64,000 bases of DNA from Pseudomonadota bacterium (GCA_008501585.1 QQUN01000052.1:1-64000), one strand, 5' to 3'. Shown: positions 51,581 through 61,894, numbered from the stretch's first letter. Notes: generated by a model from the letters alone, not told the origin. Translations and numbers: made by a program.

Positions 51581-52786
51581 GTGCTGCATGACGTGTTGAT
51601 CTGTGACGGCGTTCGCACGCCTTTCGGCCGCTACGGCGGCGCCCTGTCCGGCGTGCGTGCCGACGACCTGGCCGCGATTCCCATCCGTGCGCTGATCGCG
51701 CGCAACCCCGGCGTCGACTGGACGGCGGTGGACGACCTCTACTACGGCTGCGCCAACCAGGCCGGCGAAGACAACCGCAACGTGGCGCGCATGGCCGGCC
51801 TGCTCGCCGGGCTGCCGGCCGACGTGCCCGGCGCCACGCTCAACCGCCTGTGCGGCTCGGGGCTGGACGCCATCGGCACCGCGGCGCGTGCCATCCGCTG
51901 CGGCGAGGCCCGGCTGATGATCGCCGGCGGCGTCGAGAGCATGAGCCGCGCGCCCTTCGTGCTGGGCAAGGCCGACAGCGCCTTCTCGCGCAGCGCCAAG
52001 ATCGAGGACACCACCATCGGCTGGCGCTTCGTGAACGCGAAAATGAAGGCCGAATACGGCATCGATTCGATGCCCGAGACGGCGGAGAACGTGGCCGACG
52101 AATTCGGCATCGTCCGTGCCGACCAGGACGCCTTCGCGCTGCGCAGCCAGCAGCGCTACGCCGCCGCCGCGGCGCGCGGCTTCTTCGACGGCGAACTGGT
52201 GCCGGTCAGCATCCCGCAGAAAAGGGGCGACCCGGTGGTGGTCAGCGTAGACGAGCATCCGCGCGAAACCTCGCTCGAAGCGCTCGGCCGGCTCAAGGGC
52301 GTGGTGCGCCCCGACGGCACGGTGACCGCCGGCAACGCCTCGGGTGTGAACGACGGATCGGTGGCGCTGCTGCTGGCCAACCGCGAGGCCGCCGAGCAGT
52401 ACGGACTCACGCCCCGGGGCCGCGTCGTGGCCATGGCCACGGCCGGCGTGCCGCCGCGCATCATGGGCATCGGCCCGGCGCCGGCGGCAAAAAAGGCGCT
52501 GGCGATGGCCGGGCTGAGCATCGCGCAGATGGACGTCATCGAACTCAACGAAGCCTTTGCCGCCCAGGGCCTGGCCGTGCTGCGCCAGCTCGGGCTGGCG
52601 GACGATGCGTCGCAGGTCAATCCCAACGGCGGCGCGATCGCCATCGGTCATCCGCTGGGTGCCTCGGGCGCGCGACTGGCACTGACCGCACTGCGCCAGC
52701 TGGAGGCGAGCGGTGGGCGCTATGGCCTGGCCATGATGTGCATCGGGGTGGGGCAGGGCATTGCCTTGGTGATTGAGCGAATTTAA
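51581..52786 (+). CDS. paaJ: 3-oxoadipyl-CoA / 3-oxo-5,6-dehydrosuberyl-CoA thiolase
   Basis: A 401-residue thiolase that cleaves the two beta-keto intermediates of phenylacetate degradation, finally yielding succinyl-CoA and acetyl-CoA. LNRLCGSGLDAIGTAARAIR holds the nucleophilic Cys; GHPLGASGAR the catalytic His; CIGVGQG the second Cys. VIELNEAFAAQGLAVLRQLG is typical. The GTG start follows GGGAGA. The ABC importer genes come next after about 90 bases. Confidence 0.95.
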   Translation: MLHDVLICDGVRTPFGRYGGALSGVRADDLAAIPIRALIARNPGVDWTAVDDLYYGCANQAGEDNRNVARMAGLLAGLPADVPGATLNRLCGSGLDAIGTAARAIRCGEARLMIAGGVESMSRAPFVLGKADSAFSRSAKIEDTTIGWRFVNAKMKAEYGIDSMPETAENVADEFGIVRADQDAFALRSQQRYAAAAARGFFDGELVPVSIPQKRGDPVVVSVDEHPRETSLEALGRLKGVVRPDGTVTAGNASGVNDGSVALLLANREAAEQYGLTPRGRVVAMATAGVPPRIMGIGPAPAAKKALAMAGLSIAQMDVIELNEAFAAQGLAVLRQLGLADDASQVNPNGGAIAIGHPLGASGARLALTALRQLEASGGRYGLAMMCIGVGQGIALVIERI

Positions 52787-52876
52787 TAAAAACAAACGCA
52801 TTTGTTATGTGGTAATTTTTCGTTGGCGCCGCCGCGCACCACCGGTGGGCGCCGATAACAACCAGGAGGAGACAAA

Positions 52877-54028
52877 ATGAAAATGCACAAGACCGTTCTG
52901 GCCGCCGCCCTCGGCATGGCCTTTGTCAGTGGCGCCGCGCTGGCCGACATCAACGTCGGCGTGTCGGTGTCGGCCACCGGGCCCGCCGCGTCGCTGGGCA
53001 TCCCGGAAAAGAACACCCTCACCCTGCTGCCGACCACCATCGCCGGCCAGAAGGTGAACTACATCGTCCTCGACGACGCCTCCGACACCACCACCGCGGT
53101 CAAGAACATCCGCAAGCTGGTGTCCGAGGACAAGGTGGATGTGGTGATCGGCTCGACCATCACCCCCAACTCGCTGGCGATGATCGACGTGGCCGCCGAG
53201 ACGCAGACGCCGATGATCTCCATGGCCGCCTCGAGCAAGATCGTCGACCCGGTCGACGACAAGCGCCGCTGGGTCTTCAAGACCCCGCAGAACGACCAGC
53301 AGATGGCCACCGCCATCGTCTCGCACATGGTCGATGCCGGGGTGAAGACGGTCGGCTTCATCGGCTTTGCCGACGCCTACGGTGAAGGCTGGTGGGAGCA
53401 GTTCGCAGCCATCGCCGAAGCACGCAAGATCAAGATCGTGGCCAATGAGCGCTACAAGCGCTCGGACACCTCGGTGACCGGCCAGGTGCTCAAGCTGTAT
53501 GCCGCCAAGCCCGACGCGATCCTCATCGCCGGCGCCGGCACCCCGGCGGCCCTGCCGCAGAAGACGCTCAAGCAGCGCGGCTACGCCGGCAAGATCTACC
53601 AGACCCACGGTGTGGCCAACAATGACTTCCTGCGCGTGTGTGGCGCCGACTGCGAAGGCACCTTCCTGCCCGCCGGCCCGGTGCTGGTGGCAGAGCAACT
53701 GCCGGCCGACAACCCGGTGCGCGCCACGGCCCAGGAGTATGTGAGCAAGTACGAGGCGGCCTTCGGCAAGGGCTCGGTGTCGACCTTCGGCGGTCACGCC
53801 TGGGATGCCGGCGCGTTGCTCGCCGCCGCCGTGCCGGCCGCGCTCAAGGGCGGCCAGCCGGGCACGCCGGAATTCCGTGCAGCGATGCGTGATGCGCTCG
53901 AAGGCCTGAAGGAAGTGGCCGGCTCGCACGGCATCTTCAACATGAGCCCGACCGACCACCTCGGCCTGGACCAGCGCTCGCGCGTGATGGTGCAGATCAA
54001 GGGCGGCGCCTGGCAGATGGTGAAGTAA
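52877..54028 (+). CDS. periplasmic substrate-binding protein of a Liv-type ABC importer
   Basis: A 383-residue exported protein. After a signal peptide (VLAAALGMAFVSGAALA) the ligand-binding domain of the branched-chain amino-acid type begins: INVGVSVSATGPAASLGIPE, VLDDASDTTTAVKNIRKLVS, and GFIGFADAYGEGWWEQFAAI. AGGAGGAGA precedes the ATG. It heads livHMGF-like genes and follows the paa thiolase, so phenylacetate or a related aromatic acid is a plausible ligand (inference). No classical terminator separates it from paa. Confidence 0.9.
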   Translation: MKMHKTVLAAALGMAFVSGAALADINVGVSVSATGPAASLGIPEKNTLTLLPTTIAGQKVNYIVLDDASDTTTAVKNIRKLVSEDKVDVVIGSTITPNSLAMIDVAAETQTPMISMAASSKIVDPVDDKRRWVFKTPQNDQQMATAIVSHMVDAGVKTVGFIGFADAYGEGWWEQFAAIAEARKIKIVANERYKRSDTSVTGQVLKLYAAKPDAILIAGAGTPAALPQKTLKQRGYAGKIYQTHGVANNDFLRVCGADCEGTFLPAGPVLVAEQLPADNPVRATAQEYVSKYEAAFGKGSVSTFGGHAWDAGALLAAAVPAALKGGQPGTPEFRAAMRDALEGLKEVAGSHGIFNMSPTDHLGLDQRSRVMVQIKGGAWQMVK

Positions 54029-54169
54029 GCCCCCGGGCGCGCGGCATGGCCGCGCGCGATGACGCGAGAGCGCCCCCGCCGGACACGGGCGGGGGCGGCT
54101 CGACGCGACCCACTCTTGAGGCGTGTTGCGCGCAGGCGCTGACGACCGGCTGCACACGGGGTTCGTCCC

Positions 54170-55207
54170 ATGGATTTTGAAATTGCAATGTTGCTCGGCC
54201 AGGACGGGGTGACCAACGGCGCCATCTATGCGCTGCTGGCGCTGGCGCTGGTGCTGGTGTTCGCCGTGACCCGGGTGATCTTCATCCCGCAGGGCGAGTT
54301 CGTCGCCTATGGCGCGCTGACCCTGGCCATGATCGAGGCGGGGCGCCTGCCCGGTACGGTCTGGCTGCTGCTCGCCGCCGGCGTGGCGGTGACGGTGCTG
54401 GACGGCACCGCGGCCTTGCGCCGCGGCGGCGGTGCCCGGCTGGCGGCCGTGGTGGGCTGGAACCTGCTCTATCCGCTGGCCTTGCTGGCGCTGTTGTGGA
54501 CCGTGCCGACCGCGGGCTGGCCGCTGGCCGCCAAGGTGGCGCTGACGCTGGCCGTGGTGGTGCCGCTGGGGCCGATGATCTATCGCGTGGCCTACCAGCC
54601 GGTGGCCGAGGCGCCGGTGCTGATCCTGCTGATCGTGTCGGTGGCGGTGCATGTGGCCATGGTCGGCCTTGGCCTGCTGTTCTTCGGTGCCGAAGGCTCG
54701 CGCACCTCGGCCTTTTCCGACGCCAGCTTTACGGTGGGGCCGATGATGGTCTCGGGCCAGTCGCTATGGGTGGTGGGCACCTCGCTGGCACTGATCGTCG
54801 CGCTGGCGCTGTTCTTCGGCCGCACCCTCTACGGCAAGGCCTTGCGCGCCACCGCCATCAACCGCGCCGGCGCCCGGCTGATGGGCATTTCGCCGGCGCT
54901 GGCCGGGCGGCTGACCTTCATGCTGGCGGCGCTGATCGGTGCGCTGTCGGGCGTGCTGATCGCGCCGATCGCCACCATTTACTACGACACCGGTTTCCTG
55001 ATCGGCCTGAAGGGCTTCGTCGCCGCCATCATCGGCGGCCTGGCCAGCTACCCGATCGCCGCGCTCGGCGCGATCCTGGTCGGCCTGCTCGAAGCCTTCT
55101 CGTCCTTCTGGGCCAGTGCCTACAAGGAAGTCATCGTGTTTACCCTGATCATCCCGGTGCTGGTGTGGCGCTCGCTGACCAGCCATCATGTGGAGGAAGA
55201 CGAATGA
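54170..55207 (+). CDS. livH: LivH-like permease of the ABC importer
   Basis: A 345-residue inner-membrane permease with about eight spans. DGVTNGAIYALLALALVLVF and TRVIFIPQGEFVAYGALTLA are the standard LivH start; LRATAINRAGARLMGISPAL is the cytoplasmic coupling loop that contacts the ATPases. About 140 bases after the binding-protein gene and overlapping the next gene by four bases (ATGA). Confidence 0.92.
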   Translation: MDFEIAMLLGQDGVTNGAIYALLALALVLVFAVTRVIFIPQGEFVAYGALTLAMIEAGRLPGTVWLLLAAGVAVTVLDGTAALRRGGGARLAAVVGWNLLYPLALLALLWTVPTAGWPLAAKVALTLAVVVPLGPMIYRVAYQPVAEAPVLILLIVSVAVHVAMVGLGLLFFGAEGSRTSAFSDASFTVGPMMVSGQSLWVVGTSLALIVALALFFGRTLYGKALRATAINRAGARLMGISPALAGRLTFMLAALIGALSGVLIAPIATIYYDTGFLIGLKGFVAAIIGGLASYPIAALGAILVGLLEAFSSFWASAYKEVIVFTLIIPVLVWRSLTSHHVEEDE

Positions 55208-57045
55208 GCCAGTCCCGTTCCTCCGCCGCGCCGGCGCCGGTCACCGGCAAGGTGCCGCTGGTGCGCGCCCTGCCCTGGTTGCTGCTGGTGCTGCTCGCCT
55301 GCGTGCCGGTGACGCTGTCGCCGTTCTACGTGACCTTGCTCAACTACATCGGCCTCTACGCCATGGTGGCGCTGGGCCTGGTGCTGCTCACCGGCGTCGG
55401 CGGGCTGACCTCCTTCGGCCAGGGCGCCTTTGTCGGCCTCGGTGCCTACACCACGGCGGTGCTGACCACCCATGAGGCCTTGCCCGTGTGGCTGGCCTGG
55501 GCGGGCGGCTCGCCGTGGCTGGCGCTGATCGTCGGACTGGTGCTGACCGCCATCGTGGCGGTGGTGCTCGGCTCGCTGACGCTCAAGCTATCGGGGCACT
55601 ACCTGCCGCTGGGCACCATCGCCTGGGGCATCTCGCTGTACTTCCTGTTCGGCACCATGGAGGTGCTTGGCGGCCACACCGGCCTGACCGGCATCCCGCC
55701 GATCAGCCTGTTCGGCTGGGAGCTCGATCAGGGCGGCGAGATCTTCTACCTGATCTGGGCCTTCCTGCTGGTGGCCATGCTGACCACCCGCAACCTGCTC
55801 GACTCGCGCGAGGGGCGCGCCATCCGCGCGCTCAAGGGCGGCATGGTGATGGCCGAGTCGATGGGGGTGGATACCTCGCGCTCGCGCATGATCATCTTCG
55901 TCATCGCCGCCCTGCATGCGGCCGCCTCGGGCTGGCTGTATGCGCACATGCAGCGCTTCGTGAACCCCACGCCCTTCGGGCTGCACATCGGCATCGAATT
56001 TCTCTTCATGGCCGTGGTCGGCGGTGCCGGCCATGTATGGGGCGCGGTGATCGGCGCGGCGGTGATCACCATCCTCAAGCAATGGCTGCAGGACCTGCTG
56101 CCGGCGCTGTTCGGCGCCTCGGGCAACTTCGAGGTGATCGTCTTCGGGGTGATGATGGTCATCATCCTGCAGCGCGCGCCCAACGGCATCTGGCCGATTC
56201 TCACCCGGTGGTGGCCCGATCGGGGCGTCCGGCGCACGGTGGATGCCGGGGCGGCGCCCCTGCCGCGTCGCGAGATGCCGGCGGCCGGCGAGGTGCTGCT
56301 GCAGGCCATCGACGTCACCCGCAAGTTCGGCGGTCTGGTGGCCAACAACAAGATGAACCTGTCGGTGGCCGCCGGCGAGATTCTGGCGCTGATCGGCCCC
56401 AACGGGGCGGGCAAGAGCACCATGTTCAACCAGGTCTCGGGCGTCGATACGCCGACCTCGGGCGAGGTGCTGTTCCGCGGGCAGGATGTGGCCGGCAAGA
56501 CCGCCCGCGAGGTGGCGCGCCTGGGCATGAGCCGCACCTTCCAGCATGTGCGCCTGCTGCCCGAGATGAGCGTGCTCGAGAATGTCGCCATCGGCGCCCA
56601 CATGCGCGGCAGCAAGAGCGTGCTGCCCGCAGCGTGGCGCATGGACCGCGCCGAAGAGGCCCGCCTGCTGGCCGAGGCGGCGCGGCAGATCGAGCGTGTT
56701 GGCCTGGCCGAGCACATGTTCGACGCCGCCGGCTCGCTGGCGCTGGGTCAGCAGCGCATCCTCGAGATCGCCCGCGCCCTGTGTTCCGACCCCTGCCTGC
56801 TGCTGCTCGACGAACCCGCCGCCGGCCTGCGCTATCGCGAGAAGCAGATCCTCGGCGAGTTGCTGCGCAAGCTGCGCGGCGAGGGCATGGCGATCCTGCT
56901 GGTGGAGCACGACATGGACTTCGTGATGGGCCTGGTCGACCGGGTGGTGGTGATGGAATTCGGCGAGAAGATCGCCGAAGGGCTGCCGGAAGAGGTGCAG
57001 AAGAATCCGGCGGTGCTCGAAGCGTATCTGGGCGGGGTGGCGTGA
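55204..57045 (+). CDS. fused LivM permease and LivG ATPase
   Basis: A 613-residue fusion. Residues 1-335 form the LivM permease ([40 protein letters not shown] is the coupling loop). After an Ala/Pro-rich linker, residues 360-613 form the LivG ATPase: Walker [10 protein letters not shown], signature [15 protein letters not shown] in place of LSGGQ, Walker [11 protein letters not shown]. Both cores look complete, so the gene is a true fusion and not a frameshift. It overlaps livH and livF by four and one bases, respectively. Expected to form one side of a heterodimeric ATPase pair with LivF. Confidence 0.93.
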   Translation: MSQSRSSAAPAPVTGKVPLVRALPWLLLVLLACVPVTLSPFYVTLLNYIGLYAMVALGLVLLTGVGGLTSFGQGAFVGLGAYTTAVLTTHEALPVWLAWAGGSPWLALIVGLVLTAIVAVVLGSLTLKLSGHYLPLGTIAWGISLYFLFGTMEVLGGHTGLTGIPPISLFGWELDQGGEIFYLIWAFLLVAMLTTRNLLDSREGRAIRALKGGMVMAESMGVDTSRSRMIIFVIAALHAAASGWLYAHMQRFVNPTPFGLHIGIEFLFMAVVGGAGHVWGAVIGAAVITILKQWLQDLLPALFGASGNFEVIVFGVMMVIILQRAPNGIWPILTRWWPDRGVRRTVDAGAAPLPRREMPAAGEVLLQAIDVTRKFGGLVANNKMNLSVAAGEILALIGPNGAGKSTMFNQVSGVDTPTSGEVLFRGQDVAGKTAREVARLGMSRTFQHVRLLPEMSVLENVAIGAHMRGSKSVLPAAWRMDRAEEARLLAEAARQIERVGLAEHMFDAAGSLALGQQRILEIARALCSDPCLLLLDEPAAGLRYREKQILGELLRKLRGEGMAILLVEHDMDFVMGLVDRVVVMEFGEKIAEGLPEEVQKNPAVLEAYLGGVA

Positions 57046-57800
57046 TGGCGAATGTGCTTGAGGTGAAGGACTTGTGCGTCTCCTACGGCAAGGTGGAGGC
57101 GCTGCACAACGCCAACCTGAGCGTCGGCGAGGGGCAGATCGTGACCGTGATCGGCCCCAACGGCGCGGGCAAGACCACGCTGCTGTCGGCCATCATGGGC
57201 GTGCTGCCCTCGCGTGGCGAGGTGGCTTTCGACGGCCAGATCGAGCGTGTGCCCGAGGTCGAGCGCATGGTCACCCGAGGCATGAACCTGGTGCCGGAAA
57301 AGCGCGAGCTGTTCGGCGAGATGAGCGTGGAGGACAACCTCGTGCTCGGTGCTTTCCAGCGCTATCGCATGGGCCTGCGCGACCACGCCGACACGATGGA
57401 CGAGGTGTATGCGCTGTTCCCCCGGCTCAAGGAACGCCGTGCCCAGATGGCCGGCACGCTGTCCGGCGGCGAGCGGCAGATGCTGGCCGTTGGCCGTGCG
57501 CTGATGGCCCGCCCGAAGCTGCTGATGCTCGATGAGCCCAGCCTCGGACTGGCGCCGCTGATCGTGCGCGAGATCTTCCGGATCATCGGCGAGTTGCGCA
57601 AGCGCGGGGTGTCGATCCTGCTGGTCGAGCAAAACGCCCGTGCTGCGCTGCAGGTGGCCGATCATGCCTATGTGCTGGAAACCGGCGAGGTGGCGATGAG
57701 TGGCCCGGCGCGCGAACTGGCTGACGACCCGCGTGTAATCGAGGCCTATCTCGGGCTCGGTGGCAAGCACCAGGACCGGCTGGCCGGGGTCGATGCGTGA
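57045..57800 (+). CDS. livF: LivF-like ATPase of the ABC importer
   Basis: A 251-residue ABC ATPase. Walker [10 protein letters not shown], signature [15 protein letters not shown], Walker [14 protein letters not shown] and the H-loop region [14 protein letters not shown] are all intact. Its ATG shares a base with the upstream stop (TGATG). It is the last of the importer genes; HU follows with its own promoter region. Confidence 0.94.
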   Translation: MANVLEVKDLCVSYGKVEALHNANLSVGEGQIVTVIGPNGAGKTTLLSAIMGVLPSRGEVAFDGQIERVPEVERMVTRGMNLVPEKRELFGEMSVEDNLVLGAFQRYRMGLRDHADTMDEVYALFPRLKERRAQMAGTLSGGERQMLAVGRALMARPKLLMLDEPSLGLAPLIVREIFRIIGELRKRGVSILLVEQNARAALQVADHAYVLETGEVAMSGPARELADDPRVIEAYLGLGGKHQDRLAGVDA

Positions 57801-57841
57801 TGCTGCAATGCAGCAACAAAAAAATAATTGACAAACACGGG

Positions 57842-57944
57842 TTGACGTCCGCGTTCAACAGGTAAAAATATGCGTCCCAAATCTTCAAAACCCCGTCAAT
57901 ACTTGCATCTGGCGACGCAAAGCAAGAATGTTCGGTGCTAGAAT
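57842..57944 (+). promoter_or_regulatory. promoter region of the HU gene
   Basis: An AT-richer stretch holds TTGACG at 57842 with a TAAAAATA -10-like stretch at 57863-57870, and a second possible -10 TAGAAT at 57939. The second is closer to the HU start (about 50 bases) but has only a weak -35. Assignment of the real start needs mapping. Confidence 0.35.
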
Positions 57945-57991
57945 CGGCGGCAAGGAAACACCCCCCCTTCTACTCCTATCCGAGGATCAAC

Positions 57992-58270
57992 ATGAACAAA
58001 GGTGAATTCGTCGAAGCGCTGGCCGACCGTATGGATGTTTCGCGCGCGCAAGCCGACCGTGCCGTGTCCGCCGTGCTCGACATCATTGCGGAAGAGCTCG
58101 CCAAGGGCGGCAAGGTGGCATTCACGGGTTTTGGCTCCTTCGAAGTGTCGAAGCGCGCTGCCCGCACCGGCCGTAACCCGCAGACCGGCGCGACCATCAA
58201 GATCGCTGCCTCCAGCGTGCCGAAGTTCTCCGCTGGCGCTACGCTGAAAGCCGCTGTCAACGGCAAGTAA
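57992..58270 (+). CDS. hupB: DNA-binding protein HU
   Basis: A 92-residue histone-like protein. MNKGEFVEALADRMDVSRAQ, VAFTGFGSFEVSKRAARTGR and NPQTGATIKIAASSVPKFSA (the beta arm that inserts into the minor groove) are diagnostic of HU-beta. It compacts and bends DNA as a dimer. GAGGA precedes the ATG. A strong terminator follows. Confidence 0.97.
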   Translation: MNKGEFVEALADRMDVSRAQADRAVSAVLDIIAEELAKGGKVAFTGFGSFEVSKRAARTGRNPQTGATIKIAASSVPKFSAGATLKAAVNGK

Positions 58271-58292
58271 GCTCGACGATCGCGTCGTTCAG

Positions 58293-58321
58293 AAAAACCC
58301 GGCCGCGGCCGGGTTTTTTAT
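58293..58321 (+). terminator. intrinsic terminator after the HU gene
   Basis: CCCGGC and GCCGGG pair around a four-base loop, with five A before and six T after. It lies about 25 bases after the HU stop. Confidence 0.9.
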
Positions 58322-58396
58322 TGCCGCTGCGGCGCAGCGTCGATCTGTGTCACCCGCATGTGGTAAGAATAGGCACCCCCTCACAGGAGCATGCAG

Positions 58397-58840
58397 ATGG
58401 CCGATACCAACTACGAAGAATTCTACGGGCACCGATTCGAGGACCTCACCGTCGGCATGAGCGCTGCCTACGGCCACACCGTCACCGAGGCCGACATCCT
58501 GCTGTTCGCCGGCGTGTCGGGCGATACCAACCCGGTGCACCTCAACGAGGAACTGGCGGCGGCGTCGATGTTCGGCGGGCGCATCGCCCACGGCATGCTC
58601 TCGGCCAGCTTCATTTCCACCGTGTTCGGGACCCGGCTGCCGGGGCCGGGCTGCATCTACCTGTCGCAGACGCTCAAGTTCAAGGCGCCGGTGCGCATCG
58701 GCGACACGGTGGTGGCGCGGGTGACGGTCAAGTCGCTGACCCCGGAGAAGCGCAAGGCCTTGTTCGACACCGTGTGCACCGTCGGCGAGACGGTGGTGCT
58801 CACGGGCGAGGCCGAGATCATGGTCCCCAAGCGCGGTTGA
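58397..58840 (+). CDS. MaoC-type (R)-hydratase, candidate oxepin-CoA hydrolase
   Basis: A 147-residue single-domain hydratase of the MaoC/PhaJ type. The catalytic Asp-His pair is in FAGVSGDTNPVHLNEELAAA, and GGRIAHGMLSASFISTVFG follows. The start MADTNYEEF was chosen because AGGAG lies seven bases before it. Separate MaoC-like enoyl-CoA hydratases act as the ring-hydrolysing partner in Azoarcus, where the PaaZ fusion is lacking. Its place just beyond the paa/liv genes makes that role plausible; PHA synthesis is an alternative. Confidence 0.85.
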   Translation: MADTNYEEFYGHRFEDLTVGMSAAYGHTVTEADILLFAGVSGDTNPVHLNEELAAASMFGGRIAHGMLSASFISTVFGTRLPGPGCIYLSQTLKFKAPVRIGDTVVARVTVKSLTPEKRKALFDTVCTVGETVVLTGEAEIMVPKRG

Positions 58841-58882
58841 ACGCGCCAGCGCGTCCCGCCGCCAGCGGCGGCGGGGTGGCAG

Positions 58883-60178
58883 TCACAGCAGTTTGAGCGC
58901 CCGGGCCTGGTCGCGCAGGTCGCCGCGGAAGTCCGGGTGGGCGATGCCGATCAGGGCCTCGCAGCGCTGGCGGGCGCTCTTGCCACGCAGTTGCGCCACG
59001 CCATACTCGGTCACCACATAGTTGATGTCGTTCTTGCTGGTGGTGACATGGGTCCCCGCGCTCAGCGTGGGGACGATGCGCGAGATGCTGCCGCCCTTGG
59101 CGGTCGAGGGCAGCACGATGAAGGCCTTGCCGTCGCGCGAGCGGTTGGCGGCGCGCACGAAGTCGGCCTGGCCGCCGGTGCCGGAGTAGGGCAGGGTGCC
59201 CAGGCTCTCCGAGCCGCACTGGCCGAGCATGTCGATCTGCATGGTGGCGTTGATGGCGACCAGACGGTCGTTCTTCGCCGCGATGTACGGGTCGTTGGTG
59301 AATTCCACCGGATGCATCTCCAGCGCCGGATTGCGGTGCATGAAGCGGTAGAGCTTGTGCGAGCCGAGGCCGAAGGTGGCCACCATCTTGCCGGGCAGGA
59401 AGGTCTTCTTGCGGTTGGTGACCGCGCCGGCCTCGACCAGGGTGAGGATGCCGTCGCCGATCATCTCGGTATGGATGCCCAGGTCGTGCTTGTGCTTGAG
59501 CTGCATCACCACCGCGTCCGGAATGCCGCCGTAGCCGATCTGCAGGGTCGAGCCGTCATCGATCAGCTCGGCCACGTATTTGCCGATCGCCTCCTGTACG
59601 GCCCCGATCTCGGGCAGGCCGACTTCCAGCAGCGGCGCCGCGTCCTCGACCACGGCACTGACCTGCGAGATGTGCACATGGCAGTCGCCATAGGCAAAAG
59701 GCACATTGGGATTGACCTCCAGCACGATCACCCGCGCCTTCTTGACGGCCGCCATGGTGTAGTCCGGGGCCAGCGCCAGCGAGAAGTAGCCGTGCTCGTC
59801 CATCGGCGAGGCCAGCGAGAACACCACATCGGCCGGGGTCAGGCCGCGCTCGATCAGTTGCGGCAGCTCGGAGAAGTAGGCGGGGATGTAGTCGATCCAG
59901 CCGGCCTGGCCGCCGGGGCGTGAGGGGCCGCCGAAGAAATAGGCGCTGTGGCGGACATGGTCAAGCGTGCTTTCGTCGAAGTAGCCGAACTTGCGCAGCG
60001 GCAGGATCTGGCTGACGGTGACCCCGTGCAGGCGGTGGCGCTGGTCCGACAGCGCACCGAGCAGGGCGGGCGGTTCGCCGACGCCGGTGGGCACGATGAT
60101 GGCATCGCCGTCACGGACCCGCGCGATGGCGTCGGCGGCGGTGCAGGTTTTCTGGGCGTAGTGTTCGAGGTGGTTCAT
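58883..60178 (-). CDS. acetyl-CoA hydrolase/CoA-transferase family protein
   Basis: A 431-residue family-I CoA-transferase, similar to 4-hydroxybutyrate or acetate CoA-transferases. IGYGGIPDAVVMQLKHKHDL and IHTEMIGDG with the probable catalytic Glu, and SGTGGQADFVRAANRSRDGK near the end are seen. It moves CoA between short acyl groups. The ATG opening MNHLEHYAQK gives normal length. It converges on the MaoC gene with a 40-base gap. Donor and acceptor acids unknown. Confidence 0.9.
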   Translation of the reverse strand: MNHLEHYAQKTCTAADAIARVRDGDAIIVPTGVGEPPALLGALSDQRHRLHGVTVSQILPLRKFGYFDESTLDHVRHSAYFFGGPSRPGGQAGWIDYIPAYFSELPQLIERGLTPADVVFSLASPMDEHGYFSLALAPDYTMAAVKKARVIVLEVNPNVPFAYGDCHVHISQVSAVVEDAAPLLEVGLPEIGAVQEAIGKYVAELIDDGSTLQIGYGGIPDAVVMQLKHKHDLGIHTEMIGDGILTLVEAGAVTNRKKTFLPGKMVATFGLGSHKLYRFMHRNPALEMHPVEFTNDPYIAAKNDRLVAINATMQIDMLGQCGSESLGTLPYSGTGGQADFVRAANRSRDGKAFIVLPSTAKGGSISRIVPTLSAGTHVTTSKNDINYVVTEYGVAQLRGKSARQRCEALIGIAHPDFRGDLRDQARALKLL

Positions 60179-60283
60179 GGGCCGGCTCCCTCCGGGTGTG
60201 CAGTGCAGCAGCCGGAGATTGTAGCCTAAACATACCCGTGCGTATGGAAACTTCCTTGCGGAATGGGCGCCGGGCAGAAATGA

Positions 60284-60308
60284 AAACGCCGGCACTGGGC
60301 CGGCGTTT
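60284..60308 (-). terminator. intrinsic terminator downstream of rhlE
   Basis: AAACGCCGGC and GCCGGCGTTT form a ten-base stem with a five-base loop. It lies between the inverted-repeat element at the rhlE end and the CoA-transferase start, all on the minus strand, and ends rhlE transcription before the next gene. Confidence 0.7.
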
Positions 60309-60345
60309 GTGCTGGGTGCGGGCCAGGGCCCGCAGGGCTGTCGTT

Positions 60346-60505
60346 CAGAACTGGTGAATAAATCGACTGCGCGTGCCGATTGCTGCGTTGCTCACTCGCT
60401 CACGCCTCGACTATCTATTTGATATGTCTCGTCGTTCGCTCGCGTAGTTTCCAGCTGAGGCCTTGCACTCGGCCCTGCTCGCTACGATTTCTTCACAAGT
60501 TCTCA
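60346..60505. repeat. inverted-repeat element flush with the rhlE stop codon
   Basis: Arms AACTGGTGAATAAATCG and CGATTTCTTCACAAGTT enclose about 119 bases. The left 40 bases after the arm and the right 25 match the element behind arsA; the middle carries about 75 extra bases that include ATAGATAG and TGATATGTCTC. The right arm ends one base before the stop complement of rhlE. This is a longer sibling of the arsA element. Confidence 0.7.
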
Positions 60506-61894
60506 GTCGACGTTGCCGAAGCGACGGGGGCGCGCATCGCGCCCCTGGCCGCCATGGCGGCCGGCCGGCTTGTCGCGGCCCTGGCCCTGGCCGTCGCGCG
60601 GCGCGCGCTGCGGGTGCAGGCCGCGCTTGCCGTCGGTACTGCGGCCGTTGGGCTGTTCCGGGTTGGTGCGGCCGTGGCGGTGGCCGTTGCGCTGGGCCGG
60701 GGCCTTGGCATCGCGCGGTGGGCGCTGGCGCGAGATGCTGGCTTCGTCCACCGTGTAGCCGCCGACGGTGATGCGTTCGACCGTGCGCTGGATGAGCCGC
60801 TCGATCGCGCGCAGCTGCTTCATCTCGTTTTCCGGGCAGACCAGCGACACGGCCTTGCCTTCGGCGCCGGCGCGGCCGGTGCGGCCGATGCGGTGCACGT
60901 AGTCTTCGGGCACGTTCGGCAGTTCGAAGTTCACCACCATCGGCAGCGAATCGACGTCGATGCCGCGGGCGGCGATGTCGGTGGCCACCAGCACCTGCAG
61001 CTTGCCGCGCTTGAACTGGTCGAGCGCGCGGGTGCGGGCGTTCTGGGCCTTGTTGCCGTGCAGGGCCGCGGTCGGGATGCCGGCGCGGGTCAGTTGCTCG
61101 GCGAGGCGGTCGGCGCCGTGCTTGGTGCGGCTGAACACCAGCACCTGGAACCACTGCTGCTCCTGGATCAGGTGCACCAGCAGGTCGCGCTTCTTGCTCT
61201 GCGGCACCAGCATCAGCGACTGGTCGACACGTTCCGCGGTGGTGTTGCGCGGGGCGACGTCGACACTGGCCGGATTGGTCAGCAGGCTGCCGGCCAGGGC
61301 CCGGATGTCGTCGTTGAAGGTGGCCGAGAAGAGCAGGTTCTGACGCTTGGCGGGCATCTTGTCCATGATCTTGCGGATGTCACGGATGAAGCCCATGTCG
61401 AGCATGCGGTCGGCTTCGTCGAGCACCAGGATCTCGACATCCGACAGGCTCAGCGTGCCCTGGCTGATGTGGTCGAGCAGGCGGCCCGGCGTGGCCACGA
61501 GGATGTCGACCGGGCGACGCAGGGCCTTGCTCTGGCCGAACACGCTGACCCCGCCATAGACGGCGAAGGAGCGCAGCGGCAGATGCTGGCCATAGGTGCG
61601 TACCGACTCGTCCACCTGGGCGGCCAGTTCGCGGGTCGGGGTCAGGATCAGGGCGCGCGGCCGGCCGGTGCGGGTACGCTGGGCCGATTCCATCAGGCGG
61701 TGCAGGATCGGCAGCGAGAAGCTGGCGGTCTTGCCGGTGCCGGTCTGGGCGGCGGCAAGCAGGTCGCCGCCGGCGAGCACGGCGGGAATGCCCTTGGCCT
61801 GGATCGGCGTCGGGGTGGTGTAGCCCGCTTCGGTGAGGGCGCGCAAAAGGGGTTCTGCCAGCCCGAGGGCGGCAAAGGTGTTTTCGGATTGCAT
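60503..61894 (-). CDS. rhlE: DEAD-box RNA helicase RhlE
   Basis: A 463-residue ATP-dependent RNA helicase. All motifs are present: Q motif [56 protein letters not shown] and [10 protein letters not shown]. The last 80 residues are a basic, Arg/Gly/Gln-rich tail typical of RhlE. It remodels RNA in ribosome assembly and decay. The ATG at [10 protein letters not shown] is standard. Confidence 0.95.
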   Translation of the reverse strand: MQSENTFAALGLAEPLLRALTEAGYTTPTPIQAKGIPAVLAGGDLLAAAQTGTGKTASFSLPILHRLMESAQRTRTGRPRALILTPTRELAAQVDESVRTYGQHLPLRSFAVYGGVSVFGQSKALRRPVDILVATPGRLLDHISQGTLSLSDVEILVLDEADRMLDMGFIRDIRKIMDKMPAKRQNLLFSATFNDDIRALAGSLLTNPASVDVAPRNTTAERVDQSLMLVPQSKKRDLLVHLIQEQQWFQVLVFSRTKHGADRLAEQLTRAGIPTAALHGNKAQNARTRALDQFKRGKLQVLVATDIAARGIDVDSLPMVVNFELPNVPEDYVHRIGRTGRAGAEGKAVSLVCPENEMKQLRAIERLIQRTVERITVGGYTVDEASISRQRPPRDAKAPAQRNGHRHGRTNPEQPNGRSTDGKRGLHPQRAPRDGQGQGRDKPAGRHGGQGRDARPRRFGNVD

